A stretch of DNA of 64,000 nt, taken from positions 48,801 to 112,800 of the forward strand of contig NZ_APHY01000035.1 of NCBI RefSeq assembly GCF_000417505.1, written 5' to 3'. Positions 26,873-35,811 of the stretch are shown here, piece after piece. Origin of the DNA: Megasphaera sp. NM10. GTDB lineage: Bacteria > Bacillota > Negativicutes > Veillonellales > Megasphaeraceae. Both the position numbers and the translations under genes were made by a program. Numbering within the stretch: the first letter of the stretch is position 1; each line of letters starts with the position of its first letter. The notes beneath the pieces are model-generated. The model was not told the DNA's origin and made no database searches. It saw nothing but the letters and a program-made list of their open reading frames with translations.

Positions 26873-27011
26873 CCGTTTCAAAGGGATTTAAGAAAATATA
26901 AGGGGATTCCTTTGGGAAAGAACAGGTATTTTCCCATATACAACACCGCATGAATATGCTAAAATGATTTTATTATTTATTTATCCACCACGTGAAAGGG
27001 GTTTTATCATT

Positions 27012-28516
27012 ATGATGCAATATGATGTGTCCATATTGACAGCCTTTGCCCTCTACTTACTGGCAATGCTGGCGATTGGCGTCTATTATTCCCGGTCCCA
27101 GCAGCGGCTGAGCGATTACATTCTCGGCGGGCGCAGGCTGGTCCATGGATCACTTCTATGAGTGCCGAAGCATCGGACATGAGCGGCTGGATGCTCATGG
27201 GCGTACCGGGCTTCGCTTATTCTACAGGTATCTCGGCTGCCTGGATTGCCATTGGCATCGCCATCGGTACCTACCTCAACTGGCAGTTCGTATCCCAGAG
27301 ATTGCGTAACTATACCGAAGTGGCCAACAACAGCCTGACTATGCCGGACTATTTGAAGAACCGCTTCCACGATGAAAAAAATATCATCCGCATCATCTCG
27401 GCTATTTTCATCCTTATATTTTTCCTTATATACACGTCATCGGGCTTCGTCTCCGGCGGCAAGCTCTTTGAATCGGTTTTCGGCATGGACTACTTCTCGG
27501 CCCTACTGCTCAGTGCCGGCGTCGTCGTCATCTACACCTTCCTGGGCGGCTTCATGGCCGTCTGCTGGACCGACTTCATCCAGGGCTGCATGATGTTCCT
27601 GGCCATCGTCCTGGTCCCCTTGGTCGGCATGATCGCCTTTGGCGGCTGCGACGCCGTCATGACCCGATTGGCTACGACGGCACCGAACCTGCTGGAAATG
27701 GCACCGGACACGACGACGACGGGCATCATCGGCATCATCTCCGCCCTGGCCTGGGGCATCGGCTACTTCGGCCAGCCCCACATCCTGGTCCGCTTCATGG
27801 CCATCGGCGATCCGACGGAACTGAAGAAATCGAAACACATCGCCATGACCTGGGTCGTCATCTCCCTGGCCGCTGCCGTCCTGGTCGGTCTGGTCGGCAA
27901 AGTCATCGTCCCGACGCCTTTAGTCGGCGCCGATTCGGAAAAAGTCTTCCTGGTCATGAGCCGTCAGCTCTTCCCGCCTTTTGCTTCGGGCCTCATCTTA
28001 TCGGCCGTCCTGGCAGCCATCATGAGTACGGCCTCGTCGCAGCTGCTGGTCACGGCCTCGGCCATTTCCAAGGACTTTTATCATACCTTCGTCCGCAAGA
28101 ATGCCAGCGATAAAGAATTAATCTACGTCAGCCGCCTGACGGTCCTCGTCGTCGCCGCCCTGGCCATCGTCCTGGCCCTCAACCCGAACAGTTACATCCT
28201 GACCATGGTCTCCTATGCCTGGGCTGGCTTCGGTGCCGCCTTCGGCCCGACCATCCTCCTGTCCCTGTACTGGAAGAACATGACCAAGAACGGCGCCCTG
28301 GCCGGCATCATCGTCGGCGGCCTGACCGTCCTCATCTGGAAACAGTTCGCCTGGTTCGGCCTCTATGAAATCGTACCGGGCTTCCTCTTCTCGCTCATCG
28401 CCATCTACATCGTCAGCAAACTCGACGGCGGACCGAGCCAGGAAATCCAGGACGAATTTGAACAAGCCATCCACCATACTCCCAAAATCAGCGTCCTCCA
28501 CAATGAGGAAGAGTAG
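27012..28516 (+). pseudogene. putP: Sodium/proline symporter PutP, one frameshift
   Basis: A sodium:solute symporter (SSS family) of about 500 residues that imports proline with sodium. ATG 27012 (MMQYDVSILTAFALYLL) opens the first helix, reaching YILGGRRL. At about 27141 one G is missing (CTGGTCC for CTGGGTCC). The expected continuation GPWITSMSAEASDMSGW, the conserved substrate/sodium-site motif, continues in another frame to the end. The rest is intact, with about eleven more transmembrane helices and a soluble tail. The stop TAG at 28514-28516 is within the GTAG foot of a palindrome. The single homopolymer-type defect suggests sequence error. Confidence 0.92.
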
Positions 28517-28538
28517 GGGCTCGCACGTGGCGAGCCCG
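28513..28538 (+). repeat. GTAG-footed palindrome supplying the putP stop codon
   Basis: GTAG (28513-28516), GGGCTCGC, ACGT centre, GCGAGCCC. The TAG in the foot ends putP. Confidence 0.8.
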
Positions 28539-28590
28539 CAGGCCGCAGTCGCAGACCGCCATTATTTGCCTCTCCTGCAAACTTAATACA

Positions 28591-28640
28591 AAAAAAAAGC
28601 TGTCGCATTATGCATTCCTGCTTAATGCGACAGCTTTTTT
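28591..28640 (+). terminator. Bidirectional intrinsic terminator between putP and hpf
   Basis: AAAAAAAAGCTGTCGCATTA, loop, TAATGCGACAGCTTTTTT. Serves putP on the plus strand and could also serve hpf on the minus strand. Confidence 0.85.
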
Positions 28641-28652
28641 ATTCATCTTTTC

Positions 28653-28698
28653 AACCTCTCAGTCAGCTATGCTGACAGCTCCCCTATCAAGGGAGCCA
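28653..28698 (+). repeat. Double-hairpin repeat, copy 3
   Basis: AACCTCTCAGTCAGC family. Inner hairpin GTCAGCTATGCTGAC; outer stem shortened to CTCCC/GGGAG. Confidence 0.8.
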
Positions 28699-28708
28699 CG
28701 GACAACCC

Positions 28709-29233
28709 CTAGTATTCCGGTTCGATGAGGCCGTATTTCCCGTGTTTCCGTTTATAGACGACATTGATCGTATCGGTCTTGGAATTGAGGAAGACGAAGA
28801 AGTCGTGGCCTACGAGGTTCATCTGCAAGATAGCTTCTTCGACGTCCATCGGACGAGCGGCGAATTTCTTGACGCGGGCGACTTCAAAGGTTTCTTCCGG
28901 AACAGCCGGCCCTTCGACGAGAGCGTCATTGAAAGCACCTTTCTTCATGCGGCGGGCGATTTTTGTTTTGTATTTATGAATCTGGCGGACCAGTTTATCA
29001 TAGACTAAATCGATAGCAGCATACATATCATCGTTGGCTTCGACGCCGCGGAGAACGACACCGTCGACTTTCAACGTGATTTCAGCGATTTTCCGATCTT
29101 TTTCTACAGAAAGCAGGGCCTGGACATTGACTTCGTTATCAAAGTATTTCGTAACTTTCTTTTCCTGTTTTTCAACGTGATCTTTCAGAGCCGGTGTAAT
29201 TTCTAAATTTTTACCTCTAACGATGGTTGCCAT
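28709..29233 (-). CDS. hpf: Long-form ribosome hibernation promoting factor
   Basis: A 174-residue long HPF that binds the 30S subunit and makes 100S ribosome dimers in stationary phase. The N-terminal RaiA-type beta-alpha-beta fold covers about residues 1-100 (MATIVRGKNLEITPALKDHVEKQ). A linker follows, then a C-terminal dimerisation domain from about residue 118 (PMDVEEAILQMNLVGHDFFVFLNSKTDTINVVYKRKHGKYGLIEP). ATG 29233 follows GGAAGGGATG at good distance. An AT-rich upstream stretch with TATACAT may hold its promoter. Confidence 0.96.
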   Translation of the reverse strand: MATIVRGKNLEITPALKDHVEKQEKKVTKYFDNEVNVQALLSVEKDRKIAEITLKVDGVVLRGVEANDDMYAAIDLVYDKLVRQIHKYKTKIARRMKKGAFNDALVEGPAVPEETFEVARVKKFAARPMDVEEAILQMNLVGHDFFVFLNSKTDTINVVYKRKHGKYGLIEPEY

Positions 29234-29387
29234 AAAACATCCCTTCCTTTCGTGGGGAGATCCTGTCTAAAGAATGTATGGCTTTCATTCCTTGTGGTCT
29301 CTTCCCTTATATGTATAGTATTCAACACGGGGATGCAAATTCCTTCTAAAAAAACAAAAAAATTTGAATTTTTTTTATTTTGGAGCC

Positions 29388-29466
29388 GACGGCCCCGCCG
29401 GTCGTGTATTTTTTTGCGATCTGCGCTCATTTCCATCGCCTGTATGCGATACCGTAGGGGACGACC
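29388..29466 (+). repeat. Duplicated intergenic block, copy a
   Basis: About 78 bases from GGCCCCGCCGGTCGTG through TTTTTTTGCG and CGCCTGTATGCGATACCG. Closely matches 32835-32912 in the same orientation. Confidence 0.75.
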
Positions 29467-29551
29467 CGGAGGATGTTCCGGAGGGCGTCCCACCGCGAAT
29501 CCTGTGAACAGCCGGAATTTATGACAGGTGGCACACGGTCGTAACCCAATC

Positions 29552-29660
29552 CTGAGTCTGTCGCGGCGTAGCCGCATCTGAGTCCGAGGAAAAGCCATGG
29601 CTCGTGTCTCGTAAAAAGTCTGCTATTATACTCAAATGGGCTGTGGTCAAATCTCTTTAG
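29552..29660 (+). repeat. Partial composite repeat (GAGTCTGTCGCGG block)
   Basis: Shares GAGTCTGTCGCGG, GCCGCATCTGAGTCCGAGGA and GGGCTGTGGT segments, in the same order, with 36012-36120. Confidence 0.7.
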
Positions 29661-29661
29661 C

Positions 29662-29686
29662 GGGCTTCCCACGTGGAAGCCCCTAC
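29662..29686 (-). repeat. GTAG-footed palindrome, arms GGGGCTTCC
   Basis: GGGCTTCCCACGTGGAAGCCCC then TAC, the same arm type as 3920-3945 but in inverted orientation. Confidence 0.75.
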
Positions 29687-29902
29687 AGACTTACCTATTA
29701 TACCAGGATAGGCTGTGGCTGAATATCGCAGCGGGCTGCTCAGCCACAGCTGTCCGTTTTGGCAACCGTCCTGCGCCTTCTGTCGGTCGGCACCTGACGG
29801 GCCAAAAAGGCTTGGGACAGCCCTTACGCACAAGGCCATAGGCCGTATTTTTTTGCGAACTGCGACCGGCCACCTGCGGCCTGCGGCCTTTTATTTTTGT
29901 GT

Positions 29903-29935
29903 AAAAAAAAGACCACCCATTTCTGAGTGGTCTTT
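29903..29935 (-). terminator. Intrinsic terminator of the SLH porin gene
   Basis: Minus-strand stem AAAGACCACTCA/TGGGTGGTCTTT followed by a T8 run, 25 bases after the porin stop. Confidence 0.88.
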
Positions 29936-29959
29936 GTAATCTTCCTGTGAAAGGAAAGA

Positions 29960-31315
29960 TTAGAATACGAATACGAACTGAGCACGTGTTTCTTCGCCCG
30001 GATCAGCATTGCCGTCTTTGGCACTGGTTGCGAAGGACTGCATAATCTGGAACTGAGCGTTCTTAGCGAAGGTGTAGTCAATACCAGCACCCCAAGATTT
30101 AACGTTGTTCAAGAGGCTATCGTTTCTCCAGCCATAGGTAGAACCAATGAAGTTACCCTTACCATCTGCAAAGCCGTTGTCGGCATTGAGGTATTCAACC
30201 CAGGCGTCCCAGGACTTCGGCGTAGCGAAGTTAGCTTTATTGTAAGTAATCTTACCAACCCATACTTCCGGATCATCTGCTTTGCTGTTTTCACTATTGT
30301 ATTTTTCGTAGTTAGCCAAAGCATTCCATTTACCGAGGTTCAAGCTGCCATAAGCACCCCAAGCATCGTCAAAATTGAAGGACTTGTTACCACTGAAATC
30401 ATTGTAGTAAACGCCGATAGCCGAACCAGCTGCACGGCCGCCGCCGAAGAAGCCTTCTAATTCGCCATAGCCAGTTTTTGTAGCTTCATGGGAACCTACT
30501 ACGCCATTGTCACCACCCATGACGCCTTCTTTAAATTTACCATAGCCAGCCGTAGCAGCGAATTTATCGTTGCTGTATTTCAACTGCGCACCGTCAAAGT
30601 TATCGCCATAGAGGAAGCCATAAGCACGGCCGCCGCCCATGTCATATTCATCACGGCCAACTTTCAAATCCCAGTTGTTGCCGCCGAAGTTGTAGTCAAC
30701 ATAAGCGCGATCCGTGAAGATGTTGTTTTTATCGCTATTGTCAGCCGTGCTGTTATCAGCGAAGCTTACATTGTTGGTGCTGACACCATAAACAACTTTC
30801 GTGCGGTCGTTGACCTGGGCATTGGCACGGATGCGAACACGGTAGGACCAAGAATCATCGTTCTTCGTAGCACCGTTAACAACCTGTTCTTTACCTTCGG
30901 AATCTTTGAATTTATCACCTTCGCTCTGGTGGATGTAACGGATACGAGCGTCACCGGTGAGTTTTACGTTGCCGACGCGGTTTTCCAAAGCGCTTACGCG
31001 AACACCGAGGTTATTGAGTTCATCGGCATATTCGTCAGCCAATTTGTTGATGAGAGCGCGCTGTTCGACAGAAGCTTTGTCCATGTGAGCCATAGCTTTT
31101 GCGACCATTTCAGCGGCTTCGTAACGGGTGATGTTACGGTTGCCCTGGAAGTACTGGCCGTCAACGCCCTGGATGATACCAGCGTCAGCCAATTCTACGA
31201 CGGATTTGTAAGCCCAGCTGTCAGACGGTACGTCGACAAACGGGTTAGCTGCGAATGCGCAGGTTGCGCCAACAGCCATAGTTGCTGCGAGAGCTGCTAA
31301 TACTTTGGATTTCAT
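29960..31315 (-). CDS. SLH-domain outer-membrane porin (OmpM/Mep45 type)
   Basis: A 451-residue outer-membrane protein that both forms a pore and tethers the outer membrane to peptidoglycan in Negativicutes. The signal peptide is about residues 1-22 (cleaved after CAFA). One SLH domain spans about residues 23-80 (FVDVPSDSWAYKSVVELADAGIIQG, then ITRYEAAEMVAKAM). A short coiled coil (ALINKLADEYADELNNLGVRVSALENRV) and a beta-barrel of aromatic-rich strands follow, ending in Phe (FVFVF). The -F end and the Gly/Asn/Tyr-rich strands fit BAM-inserted porins. A strong TTGACA-17-TATAAT promoter and a leader of about 190 bases point to very high expression. Confidence 0.95.
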   Translation of the reverse strand: MKSKVLAALAATMAVGATCAFAANPFVDVPSDSWAYKSVVELADAGIIQGVDGQYFQGNRNITRYEAAEMVAKAMAHMDKASVEQRALINKLADEYADELNNLGVRVSALENRVGNVKLTGDARIRYIHQSEGDKFKDSEGKEQVVNGATKNDDSWSYRVRIRANAQVNDRTKVVYGVSTNNVSFADNSTADNSDKNNIFTDRAYVDYNFGGNNWDLKVGRDEYDMGGGRAYGFLYGDNFDGAQLKYSNDKFAATAGYGKFKEGVMGGDNGVVGSHEATKTGYGELEGFFGGGRAAGSAIGVYYNDFSGNKSFNFDDAWGAYGSLNLGKWNALANYEKYNSENSKADDPEVWVGKITYNKANFATPKSWDAWVEYLNADNGFADGKGNFIGSTYGWRNDSLLNNVKSWGAGIDYTFAKNAQFQIMQSFATSAKDGNADPGEETRAQFVFVF

Positions 31316-31690
31316 GAGAATTACCCCTTTTCCAATAAAAATAAGTTTCGTAAAGTCTTACACCGTTACTAGCGAGCGCCGAAACGTATTTTTTCCAAGG
31401 GTTCATTGGCGAGTTGTCCTAGTTTCCTCTCTTTTACTGCCTTGAAAAAGGTACTGTTTTTTTGCTCTTTCCGCAGGTGTTGCCTGCATCCGCACCACAC
31501 CTGTTGCAGTTATTATACAACTTTTCCCGGCGCTTGTCAAAACTCTATATCTGCAAACCAGTTTTAGCGAAATAAAGATTGGCTTAACAGCGCCATTCAG
31601 CTTCCATTTTTTAGTCTTATTTTTTGATTTCCTAAAGCTTATTTTTGCATAAAAATTTTGTAAATGGTTATTTATACATTTCTTGTCGTT
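31316..31690. other. Porin leader and upstream AT-rich region
   Basis: Holds the porin 5' leader with a CAGGTGT/ACACCTG hairpin near 31474-31505, the porin promoter, and an AT-rich stretch (31555-31690) reaching the phytase stop codon. No coding sequence seen. Confidence 0.65.
31512..31540 (-). promoter_or_regulatory. Consensus sigma-70 promoter of the SLH porin
   Basis: Minus-strand TTGACA (31540-31535), exactly 17 bases, TATAAT (31517-31512). Both hexamers match the consensus perfectly. Confidence 0.85.
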
Positions 31691-32752
31691 TTATATGTCG
31701 TTATCGTTATAAACGTTATTGACTCTCATTCTTTTATTCTGTAACCATTGTGACCATGACTGGCTCCATCCCTGTTTCGTCTGGTCCTGTACATACTGAT
31801 AAAATAAGGACACCATTTCGTGTTTTTCATGATAATACATTCCTTTCCAATCGCCTCGTTTGGGACGGGATACGTCATGTGGCGTGTAGTTACCGCCGAT
31901 TTCATACTGGCGATAGACGATATCCCGGTAGGACACGTCGGGATTCTTTATCATATCGTACATGACCATATAAGCCGTCGTCCGGCCGGCTCCGGCTTCG
32001 CAATGGAAATGGAGCCAGGCATCGTCTGGCAAAGTGCGGACGAAAACTAGGAAGGCGTCGATTTCGCCCGGCGTCGGCCAGAGATGGTCCGTGCTGGCCA
32101 GGCGGACGTAGTGGACGCCCTTGCTTTCTGCCAGTTCCCGTTCCGTCTGGACGCGTCGTACGGTCATAATCTGAGGATGAACGGGCAAATCGCCTTTCCC
32201 CTGGTCGTAGACGATGACGTCCTTTCCCAAAACGGCCTGCAAGCGCTGCTGTTCATCAGCCAAGGCGGCCGTCGGAGATTTGCCGATATTGCCCCAATCG
32301 TGGCGGCCATACCAGCTAACTGCCGTACCATCGAAGAAGCCATGCGACTCCTGCCGCAAGTCGACATCGTAAATAGGGCCTTTCGTCTTTTTCCGCAACG
32401 CCTGGACCAGGGCGTCGAACTGGCGGGCCGAAAACTGGCCAGACCCAGAAATACGTAAATCATCCAGGCCTTTCCGCGATGGAACATAAGACGAATCGAC
32501 TTCCGATGCATATTTATGTTCTACCTTATGAAAAGGTGACTGACACGTGCGGAAATTCCGAGGCAAGCCCCCATTATTTTCCGCATCGACACGCCAGAAA
32601 TGCCCTTCATACGCTGCCGGCGCCAAAGCCGGCAAAGGCGTGCGTCCACCTTGAGAAAAAGCGATATTATCGCCATTTCCCTGACCTTGAACAGCCATTC
32701 CCATAGCCGAAAAAACGGCCAAGATGACTGCAATTTTTTTATACCCAATCAT
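31691..32752 (-). CDS. phyA: Secreted PTP-like (cysteine) phytase
   Basis: Myo-inositol hexakisphosphate phosphatase of the protein-tyrosine-phosphatase-like family known from rumen Selenomonadales. It is a 353-residue protein with an N-terminal signal sequence (KKIAVILAVFSAMGMAV). The P-loop HCEAGAGRT has its nucleophile at C251 and phosphate-binding R257; the general acid is D222 in TDHLWPTP. Length and motifs match the single-domain PhyA of Selenomonas. CAGGAGG lies 7 bases before ATG 32752. It is monocistronic, opposite in function to nothing nearby. A role in phosphate release from plant phytate is likely, and other inositol phosphates are possible. Confidence 0.9.
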   Translation of the reverse strand: MIGYKKIAVILAVFSAMGMAVQGQGNGDNIAFSQGGRTPLPALAPAAYEGHFWRVDAENNGGLPRNFRTCQSPFHKVEHKYASEVDSSYVPSRKGLDDLRISGSGQFSARQFDALVQALRKKTKGPIYDVDLRQESHGFFDGTAVSWYGRHDWGNIGKSPTAALADEQQRLQAVLGKDVIVYDQGKGDLPVHPQIMTVRRVQTERELAESKGVHYVRLASTDHLWPTPGEIDAFLVFVRTLPDDAWLHFHCEAGAGRTTAYMVMYDMIKNPDVSYRDIVYRQYEIGGNYTPHDVSRPKRGDWKGMYYHEKHEMVSLFYQYVQDQTKQGWSQSWSQWLQNKRMRVNNVYNDNDI

Positions 32753-32834
32753 AAAATTACCTCCTGTAGTAATTATTTATTTTCATGCATTATGTGTGTT
32801 TAGTAAAACGTGTTAGGGAATATATATAAGGGGC

Positions 32835-32912
32835 CTGACGGCCCCGCTGGCCGTGTATTTTTTTTGCGGCCTGCACTCATTCCCATCGCCTGTATGCGAT
32901 TCCGTGGGGCTC
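32835..32912 (+). repeat. Duplicated intergenic block, copy b
   Basis: Matches 29388-29466 with few changes (GGCCCCGCTGGCCGTG, T8 run, CGCCTGTATGCGATTCCG), then runs into a GTGG-footed palindrome. Confidence 0.75.
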
Positions 32913-32929
32913 GCACGTGGCGAGCCCGC
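32904..32929 (+). repeat. GTGG-footed palindrome, arms GGGCTCGC
   Basis: GTGG foot, GGGCTCGC-ACGT-GGCGAGCCC. The foot follows the GTRG pattern. Confidence 0.7.
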
Positions 32930-32965
32930 CGTGAATCCTGGGAAGAGCAAAAAGAAAACCTCTCC

Positions 32966-33184
32966 CTATTGGGAGAGGCCTTCTTTCAAGGCCTCGATTT
33001 CTTCGGCCAGTCGTTTTTCTTCTTCCTCGTTGCGTTCGATGGTGATAGTGAAGGCCATGCCTTCATCGGCGCCGTCTGGCAAGAGTTCCAGTGGGAACTG
33101 GAGTTCGTGTTCATCGTCGTTGAGGATGATGTACGCCGTCTGTTCGGTTATGCGGTCGATGCTGCCGACGAGTTCTTTTTTCAT
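32966..33184 (-). CDS. DUF3006-family small protein
   Basis: A 72-residue acidic protein (MKKELVGSIDRITEQTAYIIL). It has an N-terminal small beta-barrel-like part and a C-terminal charged helix (ERNEEEEKRLAEEIEALKEGL). I assign it to DUF3006, whose members regularly sit next to ComEC-like metallo-beta-lactamase-fold genes, as here. Function is unknown. ATG 33184 is 7 bases after AAGGAG; the in-frame ATG 18 bases upstream lies before that site. The upstream MBL gene ends one base before this ATG. Confidence 0.75.
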   Translation of the reverse strand: MKKELVGSIDRITEQTAYIILNDDEHELQFPLELLPDGADEGMAFTITIERNEEEEKRLAEEIEALKEGLSQ

Positions 33185-33185
33185 A

Positions 33186-34118
33186 TCAATGCTCCTTTTC
33201 AATGCTGTATGACGAGCCGTCGGTGGTAATGGTGATGACGCCGTTGCGGTCGGTACGATAGACTTCGACGTTGTATTTCTGCAAGGTCTTCAGCGTCGGT
33301 TCGTGCGGGAACTTGTACTGGTTGCCGGCGGCGCAGGAAATGGTTGCCGCTTTCGGGGCTATGGCTTTGACGAAGGCGTCGGACGACGAGGTCTTGCTGC
33401 CGTGATGGCCGACTTTGAGGACGTCTGCTTTGAGGTCAGCTGGTTTATAGTCCTTGAGGATCTTTTCTTCGACTTCTTTCTGGGCATCGCCAGTAAACAT
33501 CATGGAGAACTGGCCATAGGTCATCTTGCAGACGATGGAATTGTCATTGGTCAGGCCGCTTTCAGAAACGCTCTGGGTATTTTCTTTAGTGAAAGGCGTG
33601 CCCGGCGACAGGACGGTAAAGGTGACGTCATCGCCCAGGGTGAAGGTATCGCCCTTCTTCAAGGTCTTATAGGCAATGTTCTTGGCCTTGATGTTTTTCA
33701 GGTAATTGCGGTACATGGCCGTATTGGCACTCTGGCCATTGTCATAGATCTGCTTGATTTTGAAGTCCTTGAACAGTTCCGCCATGCCGCCCAGGTGGTC
33801 GCCGTGAGGATGGGTGATGACGATGATGTCGATGTCCTTGACCTTGCGTTCTTTGAGCTGTTTGACCAAATCGGCCCGGCTGTCGACTTCGCCTGTATCG
33901 ATGAGCATATTCTTGCCTTTATACTGGATGAGCGTCGCATCGGCCTGACCGACGTTGAGGACGGATATGCGCAGGTCCTTGTCAGAGGCACTCAGGGACT
34001 GGACGGCCTTGGCCCCGCCAGACGAGCTGGACGACGCGCTGTTGCCACAGCCGGCCAGGACGAGCATGAAGCTCATGACCAGGGCCAGGGCGGCGGTAAA
34101 GAGTTTTCTTTTTTTCAA
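33186..34118 (-). CDS. MBL-fold (ComEC C-terminal-like) lipoprotein
   Basis: A 310-residue exported lipoprotein. Signal KKRKLFTAALALVMSFMLVLAGC has the lipobox LAGC, then a Ser/Gly-rich linker, then a metallo-beta-lactamase-fold domain with metal ligands in THPHGDHLGG and the later GDAQKE and GHHGSKTSSS. It resembles the soluble C-terminal nuclease-like domain of ComEC/Rec2, often called a ComE operon-like hydrolase. A surface nuclease or phosphodiesterase role is likely but unproven. I choose TTG 34118, 8 bases after GGAGG. The reading-frame start 15 bases earlier would overlap that site. The nnrD stop is one base upstream. Confidence 0.87.
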   Translation of the reverse strand: MKKRKLFTAALALVMSFMLVLAGCGNSASSSSSGGAKAVQSLSASDKDLRISVLNVGQADATLIQYKGKNMLIDTGEVDSRADLVKQLKERKVKDIDIIVITHPHGDHLGGMAELFKDFKIKQIYDNGQSANTAMYRNYLKNIKAKNIAYKTLKKGDTFTLGDDVTFTVLSPGTPFTKENTQSVSESGLTNDNSIVCKMTYGQFSMMFTGDAQKEVEEKILKDYKPADLKADVLKVGHHGSKTSSSDAFVKAIAPKAATISCAAGNQYKFPHEPTLKTLQKYNVEVYRTDRNGVITITTDGSSYSIEKEH

Positions 34119-34119
34119 T

Positions 34120-35772
34120 TTATTTTCCTCCAATCAAGGGCTGCTGCAAAATGGGCAGGGCCAAATCTTCTTCTAAAGAAGCCAGGACGCCGGGAAGGGC
34201 ATCGGCTGTTTCCATGGGCGTAAAGCCATAGGGGCCGCGGGCTTTGCGGCAGGCATCGCCGGCTGATCCGTGGAGATAGACGCCGGCACAGGCGGCACTG
34301 CACAAATCACTCATGCCCTGATGGGCCGTCATGGCGGCGATCATGCCGGTCAGGACGTCCCCCATGCCGCCGCAGGCCATACCGGGATTGCCCGTGGAGT
34401 TGATGTAGACGTTCCCCGTCCGGGCCGAAACGATGAGCGTCGGCGCCCCTTTGAGGACGAGGTTGACTTTCCATTTCGAGGCAAAATGACGGGCTGCCGC
34501 GATGGGGTCCGCTTTGATTTCCGTCATGGACAGGCCGCTGAGGCGAGAAAATTCGGCCAAGTGCGGCGTCATGATAATCCGGCTGCCCCGCGAAGCGATG
34601 AGGGCCTTTTCTCCGGCCAGCAGGTTGAGGGCATCGGCATCGAGGACGACAGGGCAATCCACAGCGGCCAGGACTTTCAGGAGAAATTCTTTCGTCCCGG
34701 CGTCGCGGCCCATGCCGGGGCCCATGGCCAGGACGGACCAGGTCTTGCTTTCATCAATGATTTCATCGGCATCAGCAGCGGTGAAGTGGTCGCCAGTACC
34801 GACGCCGCGGACCATGATTTCCGGCTGGGCGCCGATGCAGTACGGCGCCGTCGCACCGGGCACGCGGAGGAAGACCTTGCCGGCCCCGCTGCGGACGGCT
34901 CCATGAGCGGCCATGAGGGCGGCTCCGGCCATTTGGCTGCTGCCGGTGACGATAGCGATGGTACCGTGAGTTCCTTTATGGCTGTCCGGGCTGCGGGGCA
35001 CGACGATTTCAGCGATATCCGATTCCTGCAGCAAATAAGCCGGGTCTTCTTCGAGCTGCATGAGCAGCGGACCAGGCATGCCGATGGGGTCGACTTCAAC
35101 GTGGCCGGCACAAGCCCGGCCGGGATAGAGGACCAGGCCCCGTTTGAGGGCACCAAAGGTGACGGTCATATCGGCAAAGAGCGGACCGTCTTCATCGTCG
35201 TCACCGTTGCTGACAGCCCCCGTATCGGAGTTGACGCCAGTCGGCATATCGACGGCGATGACCGTGACGGCACCGGCGGCGGCAGCGGCGTTGACTTCCG
35301 CTACGATAGAGGTAATGGGCTGGCGCAGGCTGCCGTGGAAGCCCGTCCCCAACATGGCGTCGATGACGACAGAAGAGGCGAGGAGCCGTTCTTGCAGGAC
35401 CTGCCAGTCAGCTTCCGACTGCGGCGCCGGCAAGAGCAGGCACGTTTCATCGTCGGCCAGCTGCTGCAGCGTATGCAAGTGCTGACGCGCTTCATCGCTA
35501 TAGTCGGCTTCTTCCCCGAGGACATAGACATAGGCCCTGGCCCCGGCGGCTAAGATATGGCGGGCAATGACGAAGCCGTCGCCGCCGTTATTGCCTTTGC
35601 CGCAAAAGAGGACGACATCCTTGCCATCCCAGCCTTCCAGCCAGGCACCGGCCCGTTCGGCAACGGCATGGCCGGCATTTTCCATGAGGACAGCCGGCGC
35701 AATGGCATATATGCCATGCATAGCTATCCGATCCATATTCCGCATCTGAGCGGCAGTAGTAACTTTTTGCAT
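34120..35772 (-). CDS. nnrD: Bifunctional NAD(P)H-hydrate epimerase/dehydratase
   Basis: A 550-residue metabolite repair enzyme. The N-terminal half (about residues 1-215) is the YjeF_N epimerase (GKGNNGGDGFVIARHI; DAMLGTGFHG). The C-terminal half (about 230-540) is the ADP-dependent NAD(P)HX dehydratase (GTHGTIAIVTGSSQMAGAALMA; LDADALNLL; ending GMACGGMGDVLTGMIAAM). Together they convert damaged hydrated NAD(P)H back to NAD(P)H. The ATG at 35772 follows AGGAGAG. Neighbour acpS lies 458 bases upstream; nnrD-acpS clustering is common in bacteria, here interrupted by repeat DNA. Confidence 0.95.
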   Translation of the reverse strand: MQKVTTAAQMRNMDRIAMHGIYAIAPAVLMENAGHAVAERAGAWLEGWDGKDVVLFCGKGNNGGDGFVIARHILAAGARAYVYVLGEEADYSDEARQHLHTLQQLADDETCLLLPAPQSEADWQVLQERLLASSVVIDAMLGTGFHGSLRQPITSIVAEVNAAAAAGAVTVIAVDMPTGVNSDTGAVSNGDDDEDGPLFADMTVTFGALKRGLVLYPGRACAGHVEVDPIGMPGPLLMQLEEDPAYLLQESDIAEIVVPRSPDSHKGTHGTIAIVTGSSQMAGAALMAAHGAVRSGAGKVFLRVPGATAPYCIGAQPEIMVRGVGTGDHFTAADADEIIDESKTWSVLAMGPGMGRDAGTKEFLLKVLAAVDCPVVLDADALNLLAGEKALIASRGSRIIMTPHLAEFSRLSGLSMTEIKADPIAAARHFASKWKVNLVLKGAPTLIVSARTGNVYINSTGNPGMACGGMGDVLTGMIAAMTAHQGMSDLCSAACAGVYLHGSAGDACRKARGPYGFTPMETADALPGVLASLEEDLALPILQQPLIGGK

Positions 35773-35811
35773 AGTAATTCTCTCCTATTTTTATTGAAAA
35801 GGGCGCGTGTA

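Larger units (their letters stand above)
29234..29959. other. Repeat-rich intergenic region between the SLH porin and hpf
   Basis: This 726-base gap carries no convincing gene. It contains the hpf leader (to about 29330) and a block duplicated at 32835-32912. It also has a block sharing about 100 bases with 36012-36120, one GTAG palindrome, GGCCTGCGG-type filler and the porin terminator. Confidence 0.75.

Noticed and set aside
29691..29873. Short open frames at 29657-30090 on both strands
   Set aside because: They cover repeat DNA, the porin terminator and the antisense of the porin end. No SD or conserved features.
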